From Betaproteobacteria bacterium (GTDB lineage: Bacteria > Pseudomonadota > Gammaproteobacteria > Burkholderiales > Burkholderiaceae_C), in assembly GCA_025356445.1 (NCBI GenBank), contig JANXSZ010000076.1:1-64000 (forward strand): DNA of 64,000 nucleotides. Direction: 5' to 3'. Position 1 is the stretch's first letter, and each line of letters opens with the position of its first letter. This document shows, one piece after another, positions 45,901-53,776 of this stretch. The notes beneath the pieces were generated by a model. The model saw only the letters and a program-made list of their open reading frames with translations. It was not told the origin of the DNA and ran no database searches. A program made the position numbers and the translations under genes.

Positions 45901-46220
45901 ACGAGATGCTGAAACACACCGGCGAGCTGCCCATCATCGGCGTGAACACCTTCCGCAACCCGCATGGCGATGCCGTGATGGACAAGCTGGAACTGGCCCG
46001 CTCCACCGATGAGGAAAAACAAAACCAGCTCAAGCGATTGGGTGAATTCCATGCCCAGAACACTACCCAAGCCCCTCAGATGCTGCAAAAATTGCAGCAA
46101 GCAGTGATCGACAACGGCAACGTGTTCGAGGTGCTGATGGACGCGGTGCGCGTGTGCTCGCTGGGGCAGATCACGAATGCGCTGTTTGAGGTGGGGGGGC
46201 AGTACCGGCGCAACATGTGA
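42906..46220 (+). CDS. icmF: Fused isobutyryl-CoA mutase / G-protein chaperone IcmF
   Basis: A 1104-residue fusion. The N-terminal B12 domain has [11 protein letters not shown] (cobalt-ligand His32) and the nucleotide-tail pocket [13 protein letters not shown] MeaB-like GTPase follows from about residue 208 ([40 protein letters not shown]), then the mutase TIM barrel from about 560 ([21 protein letters not shown] split, [27 protein letters not shown]). The [16 protein letters not shown] segment is typical of IcmF rather than methylmalonyl-CoA mutase. It interconverts isobutyryl- and butyryl-CoA (sometimes other branched acyl-CoAs) with adenosylcobalamin. A LiuR-like site upstream fits branched-chain catabolism. 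Confidence 0.95.
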   Translation: MTNLSADYKALANYRPTHKVRFVTAASLFDGHDAAINIMRRILQSMGTEVIHLGHNRSVDEVVTAALQEDVQGIAISSYQGGHVEYFKYMVDLLRERGGAHIQVFGGGGGVIVPDEIRELHAYGVSRIFSPEDGQRMGLQGMIGEMVMRCDKDLTGYASPNLTAIQGHSEAAWRALAQLITALENGQENKPLQLDLQAQAATKKIPVLGITGTGGAGKSSLTDELIRRLRLDQNDSLRVAVISIDPSRRKSGGALLGDRIRMNAISPWTSSATHTGQRVFMRSLATRDFGSEISACLPDVIAACKVAGFDLIIVETSGIGQGDAAIVPHVDVPLYVMTPEFGAASQLEKIDMLDFAEFVAINKFDRKGSLDALRDVAKQVQRNQEAWTTPMEKMPVFGTMAARFNDDGVTALYQALKVRLGALGLALNDSGTLPHIPGVRHSTNQTPVVPAARTRYLAEISDTVRGYKKRARAQAQLAREVQQLSATATMLRADKPDRTRAAEAVDDLVLQRNQHLGAAERKLIAQWPEMQAAYAGDEYVVKIRDKEIRTALTTKSLSGTTIRKVALPTYEDHGEILKWLMLDNVPGSYPYTAGTFAFKREGEDPTRMFAGEGDAFRTNTRFKLLSAGMAAKRLSTAFDSVTLYGNDPAVRPDIYGKVGNSGVSIATLDDMKVLYGGFDLCNPSTSVSMTINGPAPSILAMFMNTAIDQNLDKFKVDNGRDPTATEAQKIREWVLENVRGTVQADILKEDQGQNTCIFSTEFSLKVMGDIASYFVHNRVRNFYSVSISGYHIAEAGANPISQLAFTLSNGFTFVEAYLARGMHIDDFAPNLSFFFSNGMDPEYTVMGRVARRIWAVAMKEKYGANERSQKLKYHIQTSGRSLHAQEIQFNDIRTTLQALIAIYDNCNSLHTNAFDEAITTPTEDSVRRAMAIQLIINREWGLAKNENPSQGAFIIEELTELLEEAVLLEFERIAERGGVLGAMETGYQRGRIQDESMHYEMLKHTGELPIIGVNTFRNPHGDAVMDKLELARSTDEEKQNQLKRLGEFHAQNTTQAPQMLQKLQQAVIDNGNVFEVLMDAVRVCSLGQITNALFEVGGQYRRNM

Positions 46221-46238
46221 CGGTGTTCGGGGCAGCCT

Positions 46239-46943
46239 TCACCAAGGCAGCGCCTGCCCCGCGTAATCCCAAAACTTTCCCGTACCCTCAGCCCCAAGCC
46301 CCTCTAGCACCCCCAACAACTCCCGCGCCGCCACATCTGGCGCGCGCACGTTCAGGCCCGTCTTCGCAAACGGTTGCGACAGCGCGGAGTCCACCGTGCC
46401 GGGGTGCAGTGCTATGCACAGGCTGTCCTTGTTGCGCCTTGTCAGCTCAATCGCTGCGGTCCTGACAAACTGGTTCAGTGCGGCCTTGGACGCCCGGTAG
46501 CCATACCAGCCGCCCAGTGCGTTGTCGCCAATGCTGCCGACTTTGGCGGACAAAAAGCCTACCGCCACCCGCCCGGTTTTGGGTAGCAAGGGAAAGAAGT
46601 GCTTGATGACCAGCGCGGGGCCTAGGGCATTGGTTTGGAACACCTGCTGGAGGTAATCGGCATTCAAGTTCGCCCAACTGCGCTCGGGCTGGCCCGCAGG
46701 GCTGTGCAGGGTGCCGGTGGCCACCACCAGCAAGCGCAGAGGCAAGTTAAGGCGGGTGCATTCTTCGGCAACCCCATGTGCGGCCTGAACCAATGTGGCT
46801 TCGTCGGTGTAGTCCACAGGAGGGATGCTGCTGCGGCTGAATCCGATGGCAGTCACGTACAGGGCTTCAGCCTCAAGCTGCGCCAACAGGGCAGCACCAA
46901 TGGCACCTGTCGCACCGATCACCACAGCCAAGCCTTTTTCCAT
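46239..46943 (-). CDS. Short-chain dehydrogenase/reductase (CsgA/C-factor-like)
   Basis: A 234-residue SDR. The start at 46943 gives MEKGLAVVIGATGAIGAALL with the Rossmann motif GATGAIG; the longer frame from 47072 has no homologous look. The catalytic Tyr-X3-Lys is YRASKAALNQ, with NALGPALVIKHF and SLCIALHPGTVDSALSQPF, as in the C-factor-like SDR group. Substrate unknown. Convergent with icmF (18-nt gap). Confidence 0.85.
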   Translation of the reverse strand: MEKGLAVVIGATGAIGAALLAQLEAEALYVTAIGFSRSSIPPVDYTDEATLVQAAHGVAEECTRLNLPLRLLVVATGTLHSPAGQPERSWANLNADYLQQVFQTNALGPALVIKHFFPLLPKTGRVAVGFLSAKVGSIGDNALGGWYGYRASKAALNQFVRTAAIELTRRNKDSLCIALHPGTVDSALSQPFAKTGLNVRAPDVAARELLGVLEGLGAEGTGKFWDYAGQALPW

Positions 46944-46974
46944 CGCGGTTTTCTCTGAGGTACTCTGGGTTGCT

Positions 46975-47859
46975 CTAGGTTGTCGCAGGCCGCCGCCCGT
47001 CATCGGTTGACAACGCTTGCTTGGTATGAACGGGTACAACCAGATGCCCGTGGTCATCAGCGATAGCTTCAATCGAAATCACGGGCGGCGAAGCATGTAC
47101 ACCACCAAAAATCGTGGCAAAAGCCGCATCCGCCGCATCCCGCCCCGTGGCAAACCGCACAAACCCCATCGGAATGGCCGTGCCTGAAGGGTCAAACAAG
47201 AACCAGCGGTCCCCCAAAAAGACTTCGACATAGGCGTGAAAATCGGTAGGACCCAAAGCAAGGTCGGCACCGTAGTCAATGCCTGTGGCAAAACGTGCGG
47301 GGATGTTCACCGCACGGCACAAGGCGATCATCAGGTGAGCAAAATCGCGGCAAACGCCGACTTCTTCAATCAATGTATCTACCGCCGAGGTATTGCTGTT
47401 GCTGCTGCTGGGCTTGAAGCTGACGTGGGTTTGCACCCAATCCCGAATCGCCAGAACACGGCTGTAGCCCTGCCACAAATTGCCAAACTCACGCACAGCG
47501 AATTTGTGCAGGCGGTCAGACTGGCAGTAGCGGCTGGGGTAGAGGTAAGGCAGCACTGCACCAGGCAAGTTACTGATCCACACCTCGCCCAGCTCGGTGG
47601 GTGACACACTGTGGTGAGTGATGTCCACGGTCGCCTCGTAGCCTACTTGCAGGGAGCCGGCGAAGGCTTTGAGGCGCAAAAAGCGGGTATCGGTAGCCGA
47701 ATCCAGGTACATGTCAGGCACCAGTTTCTGGCTGATATGCAGGTTCTCAGTCTTCACCAACTGCTGCGGGGTGTGGGCAGCGTGGATGTTAAAGACGAAA
47801 TCACTCCCCGATGCAGAAATATAGTAATTGAGTTCGATGGAGAATTTGAGTCTGACCAA
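46975..47859 (-). CDS. Transglutaminase-like cysteine peptidase family protein
   Basis: A 294-residue protein with an N-terminal beta domain and a transglutaminase-like core: catalytic Cys in VGVCRDFAHL, His in DFHAYVEVFLGDRW and Asp in FDPSG. No signal peptide is seen, so it is probably cytoplasmic. Family members act as proteases or cross-linkers; some sit with proteasome-like or glutamate-ligase genes, but those are absent here. It is 31 nt upstream of the SDR gene, same strand. Confidence 0.85.
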   Translation of the reverse strand: MVRLKFSIELNYYISASGSDFVFNIHAAHTPQQLVKTENLHISQKLVPDMYLDSATDTRFLRLKAFAGSLQVGYEATVDITHHSVSPTELGEVWISNLPGAVLPYLYPSRYCQSDRLHKFAVREFGNLWQGYSRVLAIRDWVQTHVSFKPSSSNSNTSAVDTLIEEVGVCRDFAHLMIALCRAVNIPARFATGIDYGADLALGPTDFHAYVEVFLGDRWFLFDPSGTAIPMGFVRFATGRDAADAAFATIFGGVHASPPVISIEAIADDHGHLVVPVHTKQALSTDDGRRPATT

Positions 47860-48198
47860 GAGAGGCTTTCAGTGTCGGGACGCAAACAGGGCAGGCCAAG
47901 GCAGATGGCGCTGCAGCGTTCATTTCGCAAGTGCCAAATAAGCACCCACAGGAGCACAAGCAATTGTGGGGCCAAGTGGGGCCAATCTGCGCAACACAGC
48001 ACGCCAAACGTGCATGGGAAGTAACCTCACTGCACATAGGTTGACCTTAACCCACCAAATTGGGCACACCCTGGCGATTAACCCCGTGGACAGCCCGCCT
48101 AAACAGCCGTATGCCGCCGAAACAGCGGTCATTGCTTATCATGCAAAAATTACTTGTTTGACGCCGCGACAACCCCAAACCACACCGAGGATTCCCCC
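47860..48198. other. Intergenic region without a recognisable gene
   Basis: This 339-nt divergent gap separates the transglutaminase-like and DHH genes. Short open frames cross it on both strands but none has a ribosome site or recognisable product. It holds a tandem 10-bp repeat, GTGGGGCCAA twice at 47966-47985. Promoters for both flanking genes are presumably here but no clear -35/-10 pair was found. Confidence 0.6.
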
Positions 48199-49131
48199 AT
48201 GAGCCAAGACAAATTCCGACTGGTCACCCGCAGCGATTTCGACGGGCTGGTGTGTGCCGTGCTGTTGACCGAACTGAACATGATCGACGACATCACCTTT
48301 GTCCACCCCAAAGACATGCAGGACGGCAAGATCGCGATCACCAGCCGTGACATCACGACCAACTTGCCTTACGTAGCGGCGGCGCATTTGGCGTTTGACC
48401 ACCACGAGTCCGAGACGATTCGCAATACCGGCGAACGTAAAAATCACATCATCCTGGCCGATGCGCCTTCGGCAGCGCGGGTGGTGTACGACTACTACGG
48501 CGGCAAAGCAGCCTTCCCTCGCGTCACCGATGCCATGATGGATGCGGTGGACAAGGCTGATTCGGCACAGTTCAGCCGGGACGAAATTTTGACCCCCACC
48601 GACTGGCCGCTGCTGAACTACCTGATGGATTCACGAACCGGTTTGGGCCGCTTCCGCGAGTTCCGCATCAGCAACTATGCGCTGATGATGGACTTGATCA
48701 AATACTGCGCCAACCAGGATATTGGCGATATTTTGGCGCTGCCTGATGTAAAGGAACGGGTAGACATCTACTTTGGCCATGCCGATAAAGCCAAAGAACA
48801 GCTGCTGCGCTGCACCACGGTGCATGGCAACCTGGCCGTGCTGGATTTGCGCTATGAGGAAACCATCTGGGCAACCAACCGCTTCATGATCTACGCGCTG
48901 TTCCCGCAAACCAATATCTCTATCCATGTGCTGTGGGGCGTGCAAAAGCAAAACACCGTGTTTGCCACGGGTAAATCCATCCTTGACCGCAGCAACAAGA
49001 GCAACATCGGTGAGTTGATGTTGTCCTATGGCGGGGGTGGCCACCATGCAGCGGGCACCTGCCAGGTCGAGAACGAAAAGGCAGATGAGGTACTGGCCGC
49101 ACTGATTGCCAAGATCAACCAGGTCGGCTGA
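48199..49131 (+). CDS. DHH family phosphoesterase
   Basis: A 310-residue phosphoesterase. The ATG at 48199 begins MSQDKFRLVTRSDFDGLVCAV with the first metal motif; the DHH motif itself is LAFDHHES, and the C-terminal DHHA1 domain ends in YGGGGHHAAGTCQV. Members cleave phosphodiester or pyrophosphate bonds (oligoribonucleotides, pAp, c-di-AMP, polyphosphate); proteins of this look are often labelled exopolyphosphatase without proof. Single domain pair, no RecJ extension. Confidence 0.85.
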   Translation: MSQDKFRLVTRSDFDGLVCAVLLTELNMIDDITFVHPKDMQDGKIAITSRDITTNLPYVAAAHLAFDHHESETIRNTGERKNHIILADAPSAARVVYDYYGGKAAFPRVTDAMMDAVDKADSAQFSRDEILTPTDWPLLNYLMDSRTGLGRFREFRISNYALMMDLIKYCANQDIGDILALPDVKERVDIYFGHADKAKEQLLRCTTVHGNLAVLDLRYEETIWATNRFMIYALFPQTNISIHVLWGVQKQNTVFATGKSILDRSNKSNIGELMLSYGGGGHHAAGTCQVENEKADEVLAALIAKINQVG

Positions 49132-49139
49132 TCCAGGCG

Positions 49140-50111
49140 CTATTCGGGTTGGATACCCGCATCCTTGATGATGCGGCCCCAGCGCTCAAGCTCAGCCAGC
49201 TGAAAGCGCCCCAGTTCTTCTGGCGAAGTCACCGCAACCTCCATCCCGTTTTGTTCTGCGAATTGCCGCAACGGCTCTGCAGCCATGGCACGGCGCATGA
49301 GTTCATTCAGGCGGCGCACCACCGCAGGGGGTGTCGCCGCAGGAGCGTACAGCGCATTCCAATGGTTGGCTTCATAACCCGGCAGACCCGATTCAGCAAT
49401 GGTGGGCACGTTCGGCACCAGCGGTGAACGCTTGGGGCTGCTGACACCCAAAGCGCGCAGCTTGCCCGCCTTGACTTGCGGGAGGCTGGTGGTCATGTCC
49501 ACAATCATCACATCCGTTTGCCCGGCCACCAGATCCATCACCGCGAGCGGGTTGGCCTTGTAGGGCACGTAGTTCAAGCGGATGCCGCTCATGTGCTGGA
49601 ACAGCTCAGTGGCCACACGGGCTGACGAGCTGCCGGAGCCGAAATTGATCTTCCCAGGTTCCTTTTTGGCCAGCGCGATGAACTCGCCCACGGTCTGGGC
49701 CTTCACGGCCGGGTTCACCACCATCAGCATATGGCCCTGCACCAGCCGTCCGATGGGTGCAAAATCCTTGATCGGGTCATACGGCAGCTTTTTAACCAAG
49801 TGCGGGTTGGCGGCCTGCGTGGTGTTGGTGGTGATGAACAGCGTGTAGCCATCAGGGGCAGCACGCGCTACCGCCTGTGCAGCAATGCCCCCAAAAGCCC
49901 CGGCCCGGTTGTCAATGATGACGGGCTGCCCTGTTTCTTTGGTGAACTCCAGCCCCATGGCACGGGCCAAGCCATCGGTGGTGCTGCCAGGGCTGGAACC
50001 GATCACCAGGGTAATCGGCCGCGTGGGGAAGCTGGCGGATGGCACAGCTTGCGCCAAAGCCGCGCTGGACACCAACGTCGCCAAAGTGAATGTTGCAAAG
50101 GTGAGTTTCAT
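49140..50111 (-). CDS. Bug-family (TctC-like) periplasmic solute-binding protein
   Basis: A 323-residue tripartite tricarboxylate transporter receptor. A signal peptide (LTFATFTLATLVSSAALAQA) is followed by the family hallmarks: FPTRPITLVIGSSPGSTTDGLAR, VIIDNRAGAFGGIAAQAVARA, DGYTLFITTN, FQHMSGIRLNYVPYK and DLVAGQTDVMIVD. It would capture an organic acid in the periplasm. No membrane TctA/TctB genes are nearby. It ends the minus-strand operon that begins with the FAH-family gene, suggesting uptake of that pathway's substrate. Confidence 0.93.
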   Translation of the reverse strand: MKLTFATFTLATLVSSAALAQAVPSASFPTRPITLVIGSSPGSTTDGLARAMGLEFTKETGQPVIIDNRAGAFGGIAAQAVARAAPDGYTLFITTNTTQAANPHLVKKLPYDPIKDFAPIGRLVQGHMLMVVNPAVKAQTVGEFIALAKKEPGKINFGSGSSSARVATELFQHMSGIRLNYVPYKANPLAVMDLVAGQTDVMIVDMTTSLPQVKAGKLRALGVSSPKRSPLVPNVPTIAESGLPGYEANHWNALYAPAATPPAVVRRLNELMRRAMAAEPLRQFAEQNGMEVAVTSPEELGRFQLAELERWGRIIKDAGIQPE

Positions 50112-50138
50112 GGGGGGCTTACTGAATGTTGGGGACAG

Positions 50139-51092
50139 TTAGGTGGTCAAGCTGGCGTCAGGCCGTTGTCCGGCCAACGCTTGGGCCAAGCTGGTCAACA
50201 CCATTTCACCCATCGCGGTGCGGGTCTCCAGCGTGGCGCTGGCACGGTGTGCTTGCAGGGCCACGTTGTCCATCGCCAGCAGTGCCGCAGGCACATGCGG
50301 CTCGTCCACGAACACATCCAGACCGGCACCGGCAATGCGCCCTTCACGCAAAGCGGTGACCAAATCAGGCTCGTTCACCAGCCTGCCGCGTGCAATGTTG
50401 ACCAAAAATCCCTTCGCCCCCAGCGCGTCCAGCACGGCGGCGTCGATGATGCCTTCGGCCTTGTCAGCCGCTGCCGCCAACACCAGTGCATCGCTGCCCT
50501 GGGCCAGTTGCTTCAAATCGGCCACAAAGGTGTAGGGTACGTCGTCCATGGCACGCAAATCGGTGTAGCTGACGGGGCAGCCAAACGCGGCAGCACGGGT
50601 GGCAATGGCGCGGCCTACGCGGCCCATGCCGACGATACCCACACGCATGCCACTGAAACGCCGGGCCAGTGGCATGGCGCTGGGCTGCGGGTTCTTGACC
50701 CACAGGCCATCGCGGATAAAGCGGTCGCCCGCGCAAATGCCACGGCAGGCGGCAATCAGCAAGCCAATCGCCAAATCAGCCACGTCTTCGGTCAGCGCGC
50801 CAAACGTAGCAGTGACAGCGATGCCACGGCTGCGGGCATAGGCCAGATCCACGGCATCGGTACCTACGCCATTGACAGCAACGACCTCCAACGCGGGCAA
50901 CTGCGCCATCAGCGCTTGGGTGATACCGGTATGCCCGCCTGTGATGGCCCCGCGAATACGGGGGCCGAATTCACGGATGTACGCGTCCTTGTCCGTCTGC
51001 TCGAACAAACGCCGCACGGTGTAGAGCGCGTCCAATTGGTCATTGATAGCGGGAATCAGAATCGGGTTGAGTTGCAGGATTTCAGGCTTCAT
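50139..51092 (-). CDS. D-2-hydroxyacid dehydrogenase family protein
   Basis: A 317-residue NAD(P)-dependent dehydrogenase. The nucleotide motif is VGIVGMGRVGRAIA, and the catalytic triad is visible as Arg in NIARGRLV, Glu in VFVDEPHVP and His in LQAHRASAT. Family members reduce glyoxylate, hydroxypyruvate or 2-oxo acids. It is 27 nt upstream of the Bug gene and follows the SDR gene, so it is probably one step of the same catabolic route. Confidence 0.88.
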   Translation of the reverse strand: MKPEILQLNPILIPAINDQLDALYTVRRLFEQTDKDAYIREFGPRIRGAITGGHTGITQALMAQLPALEVVAVNGVGTDAVDLAYARSRGIAVTATFGALTEDVADLAIGLLIAACRGICAGDRFIRDGLWVKNPQPSAMPLARRFSGMRVGIVGMGRVGRAIATRAAAFGCPVSYTDLRAMDDVPYTFVADLKQLAQGSDALVLAAAADKAEGIIDAAVLDALGAKGFLVNIARGRLVNEPDLVTALREGRIAGAGLDVFVDEPHVPAALLAMDNVALQAHRASATLETRTAMGEMVLTSLAQALAGQRPDASLTT

Positions 51093-51161
51093 GGTGCAGG
51101 TTTTTCGCTTTGTTTTGCTTTGTTTTCGCTTTGATTTGGATTTTTTGGTGTCAGGCGTGAA
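51093..51161. repeat. Low-complexity T/G-rich gap with imperfect repeats
   Basis: Between the SDR stop and the dehydrogenase start lies a T-rich stretch of imperfect units (CGCTTTGTTTTG, CTTTGTTTTCG, CTTTGATTTGG) on the plus strand. No hairpin with a minus-strand T tract is present, so it probably does not end transcription. Confidence 0.5.
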
Positions 51162-51944
51162 TTAGCCACGCCCTACAAACGGCATGTTGCTGGCCATCAC
51201 GGTCATGTTGAGCACGTTGGCGCTCAGCGGCAAGCCCGCAACGTAGCGCACCGCGTCGGCCACGTGCGTCACATCGAGCATCGGCTCGGCGGCGATCTGG
51301 CCGTTCGCTTGGCGCACGCCCTTGGTCATGCGCACAGACAGCTCGGTCAGCGCATTGCCAATGTCAATCTGGCTGCCCACGATGTTGAATTCACGGCCAT
51401 CGAGCGCGATGCTCTTGGTCAAACCCAGTACCGCGTGTTTACTGGCGGTGTACGGGGCCGTGAAGGGGCGGGGGGTGTGCGCCGAAATAGAGCCGTTGTT
51501 GATAATGCGGCCGCCCTGTGGCGTTTGCCTTTTCATCAGACCGAAGGCCGCACGGGCACAAAGAAAAACCCCGGTCACGTTGGTGTCGATCACGTCTTTC
51601 CACTTGTCGAGGGGCAGCTCGTCCATCGTCACAGCAGGCGCATTGACCCCAGCATTGTTGAACAGCACATCGAGTCGGCCATAGGTTTTTTCGATCTGGG
51701 CAAACAGCGCCTCTACGCTGGCAGGGTCACGCACATCGGTGGGCACGGCCAAGGCCTGCTGCCCTGCGGCTGTGGCGGCTTCCACCATCGCAGCCAAGGG
51801 TTCCAAGCGGCGACCGGCCAGCACGACGCAAAAGCCGTCTTGCAGCAACGCCTGCGCCGTAGCACGGCCAATGCCACTGCCAGCGCCAGTGACGAGTGCG
51901 ATTTTGAGGGGAGAAGATGAAGCGTTGGACACGGATAAAGACAT
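51162..51944 (-). CDS. Short-chain dehydrogenase/reductase in catabolic operon
   Basis: A 260-residue classical SDR. The start at 51944 has a perfect AGGAGG 8 nt upstream, inside the end of the AraC gene. It carries [34 protein letters not shown] and the catalytic [13 protein letters not shown]. The AraC-SDR junction (3 nt apart) shows translational coupling. It probably oxidises an alcohol or sugar-acid hydroxyl; substrate unknown. Confidence 0.9.
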   Translation of the reverse strand: MSLSVSNASSSPLKIALVTGAGSGIGRATAQALLQDGFCVVLAGRRLEPLAAMVEAATAAGQQALAVPTDVRDPASVEALFAQIEKTYGRLDVLFNNAGVNAPAVTMDELPLDKWKDVIDTNVTGVFLCARAAFGLMKRQTPQGGRIINNGSISAHTPRPFTAPYTASKHAVLGLTKSIALDGREFNIVGSQIDIGNALTELSVRMTKGVRQANGQIAAEPMLDVTHVADAVRYVAGLPLSANVLNMTVMASNMPFVGRG

Positions 51945-51946
51945 GG

Positions 51947-52852
51947 TTAAACCTCCTGGTGCTGCCGCCTGAATTGCCCCGGCGGAATGCCGTAGGCTTT
52001 GCGAAAGCGGCGTGAAAAATAAGCCTCGTCGGAAAACCCGCAGGCCTGTGCGATATGGCTGAGCGATTCGGTGCCGTGAATCAAATGGGTGCGCGCCAGC
52101 CGCATTCGCCGCCCCGACACCAGCTCCGAAAACGTGCTGCCTGTTTCCTTGGCGCACAAGTGAGTAAGGTAATTGGGGGACAAAAAAGCCGCAGCGGCAG
52201 CATCCGTCAGCGTCATGGCCGGGTCAGCGATGTGGTCGCGGATGTACTGCGTCACACGCTTGAGGGCATCGCGCCGCCCACGCTGTTCCGCCTTGTTGGC
52301 CGCCAAGGCTTGCAGCTCAGCTTGGTAACGGTTACACACCAGGCCAATCAGCTGCAACAAACAGCCTTTCAGCATCAACCCAGAGCCGAGTTGGCGGGGG
52401 TTATTCAACGCGTGCATGGCATCGAGCAGGCCTTGAACCTGGGCAAAAGCAGCACCGTCAAGTACAAAATCGAGATACTCCTGGAACCGAAAGGGCGACA
52501 GTTCGGGCGCATCACTGAGGGACACGTCTTCCAAGTCCATCGCGTCACACGTCACCTGCGGCAGCAAAAAATCCTGGGTGAAATTGATGAGCACGAAATT
52601 ACCCTCTGGCGGGTGCGCAATCACATGCAGACGGTGCGGGAGGATGAACGCCAGCGTATGGCGCACAAAAGGACGCACGGCCCCACCGATGTGTTGCACG
52701 GTGTCGCCCCCCAGGTTGACCTGGATTTGAAAATACTCGTGCCGGTGGGGCGTGGTGGTGGCAAGGTGGTCGAGCTTTGAGCGAATGTAAAAATCCAAGC
52801 GCTCGCTGCGCTGCTGCATCCCCAAGGTGGGGGCGTGGGTCAGCTTGGCCAT
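51947..52852 (-). CDS. AraC family transcriptional regulator
   Basis: A 301-residue activator. The N-terminal cupin-like sensor ([32 protein letters not shown]) is followed by the two C-terminal helix-turn-helix motifs ([23 protein letters not shown] and [26 protein letters not shown]). It is embedded in the operon 8 nt after the FAH-family gene, so it likely controls its own transcript. Twin direct repeats at 53649-53681 are the best operator candidate. Confidence 0.93.
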   Translation of the reverse strand: MAKLTHAPTLGMQQRSERLDFYIRSKLDHLATTTPHRHEYFQIQVNLGGDTVQHIGGAVRPFVRHTLAFILPHRLHVIAHPPEGNFVLINFTQDFLLPQVTCDAMDLEDVSLSDAPELSPFRFQEYLDFVLDGAAFAQVQGLLDAMHALNNPRQLGSGLMLKGCLLQLIGLVCNRYQAELQALAANKAEQRGRRDALKRVTQYIRDHIADPAMTLTDAAAAAFLSPNYLTHLCAKETGSTFSELVSGRRMRLARTHLIHGTESLSHIAQACGFSDEAYFSRRFRKAYGIPPGQFRRQHQEV

Positions 52853-52860
52853 GCGTGGAC

Positions 52861-53583
52861 TCAGTTCAAACCGGCGACCGTAACACTGAACTGGCTCACG
52901 CCGTCCACCCCACCCGTCACCACGTCGCCTGGCACCAGCGCCGCCACACCCGAAGGCGTGCCGGTAAAAATCAAATCACCCGCCCTGAGTGCCACCGAGT
53001 GCGACAAGAAACTGATGAGGTCTTTCACCGGCCAAATCAGATCGGCCAGATCAGCACGCTGGCGCGCCTGACCATTGACGTTCAGCCATACCGCCCCGGT
53101 CTGCGGGTGGCCCGTGGTGGCGACAGGCACCAGCGCGCTGCATGGCGCGGAAGCATCAAACGCTTTGGCCCCTTCCCAGGGCTGGCCGCGCTGCTTGGCC
53201 TCGGCCTGCAAATCCCGGCGTGTCAAGTCCAGCCCCGCAGCGTAGCCCCACACATGCGCGAGTGCGTCTTCTGGCGCAATGCTCGCACCGTCTTTGCCAA
53301 TCGCCACAACCAGTTCAATTTCGTGGCAAAAATCGTGGGTCAGCGGGGGATAAGGGATATTGCCCACAGCGGGAACCACCGCGTCAGCGGGCTTCATGAA
53401 GAAAACCGGGGGGTCGCGTGGGGTGTCCTCTGCGTTATTTGCAGCGCCTGCCCCCCTGACACCACCCGATGTCCAGCCGTAATTGCGGCCAATGCAAAAA
53501 ACCCGACGCAGGGGAAACCGGTGTGACTCGCCCGCAATGGCCAAGGAGGTCGTGCCCGCAGGGGGGAAAATGTAATCGCTCAA
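52861..53583 (-). CDS. Fumarylacetoacetate hydrolase (FAH) family protein
   Basis: A 240-residue FAH-domain hydrolase/isomerase. A TTG start at 53583 is proposed: GGAG lies 6 nt upstream and the product begins as SDYIFPP, the normal N-terminus of this family. The longer frame from 53688 would read through the operator repeats. Motifs are RRVFCIGRNYGW, FFMKPADAV, the metal-binding HDFCHEIELVVAIG, and LIFTGTPSGVAALVPGD. Members split acylpyruvates or decarboxylate oxaloacetate. First gene of the five-gene minus-strand operon. Confidence 0.88.
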   Translation of the reverse strand: MSDYIFPPAGTTSLAIAGESHRFPLRRVFCIGRNYGWTSGGVRGAGAANNAEDTPRDPPVFFMKPADAVVPAVGNIPYPPLTHDFCHEIELVVAIGKDGASIAPEDALAHVWGYAAGLDLTRRDLQAEAKQRGQPWEGAKAFDASAPCSALVPVATTGHPQTGAVWLNVNGQARQRADLADLIWPVKDLISFLSHSVALRAGDLIFTGTPSGVAALVPGDVVTGGVDGVSQFSVTVAGLN

Positions 53584-53648
53584 TCTTGTCTCCGAAGGCC
53601 GCTGTGCAGTGGCTACGGAGTCAGTGTAAGCAAGCGCTGCACAACGCG

Positions 53649-53681
53649 TTTGGACAGAACGGTGCAGCTTTTGGACAGAAC
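53649..53681. promoter_or_regulatory. Twin 12-bp direct repeats with 21-bp period, candidate AraC operator
   Basis: TTTGGACAGAAC occurs at 53649-53660 and again at 53670-53681, identical and in the same direction. The 21-bp offset puts both on one face of the helix, the arrangement used by AraC-family activators. The site lies between the FAH-family operon (which contains an AraC gene) and the divergent oxidoreductase. Confidence 0.7.
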
Positions 53682-53776
53682 AACGCATGTCGCCCAGGTG
53701 GCAAGTTCAGTGCATCCCCTCAAGACAGCTACGGCGAAAGTCGCAAAAATGCAACGTTCACCCCAAAGAAGACCCC

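Noticed and set aside
47966-47985. Tandem GTGGGGCCAA repeat as an operator
   Set aside because: The 10-bp tandem has no inverted symmetry, is not near a promoter-like sequence and occurs only once; probably chance or slippage.
49731-51134. 467-codon plus-strand frame opposite the Bug and dehydrogenase genes
   Set aside because: Spans two clear genes and their junction on the other strand; composition is Gln/Gly/His-rich shadow type.
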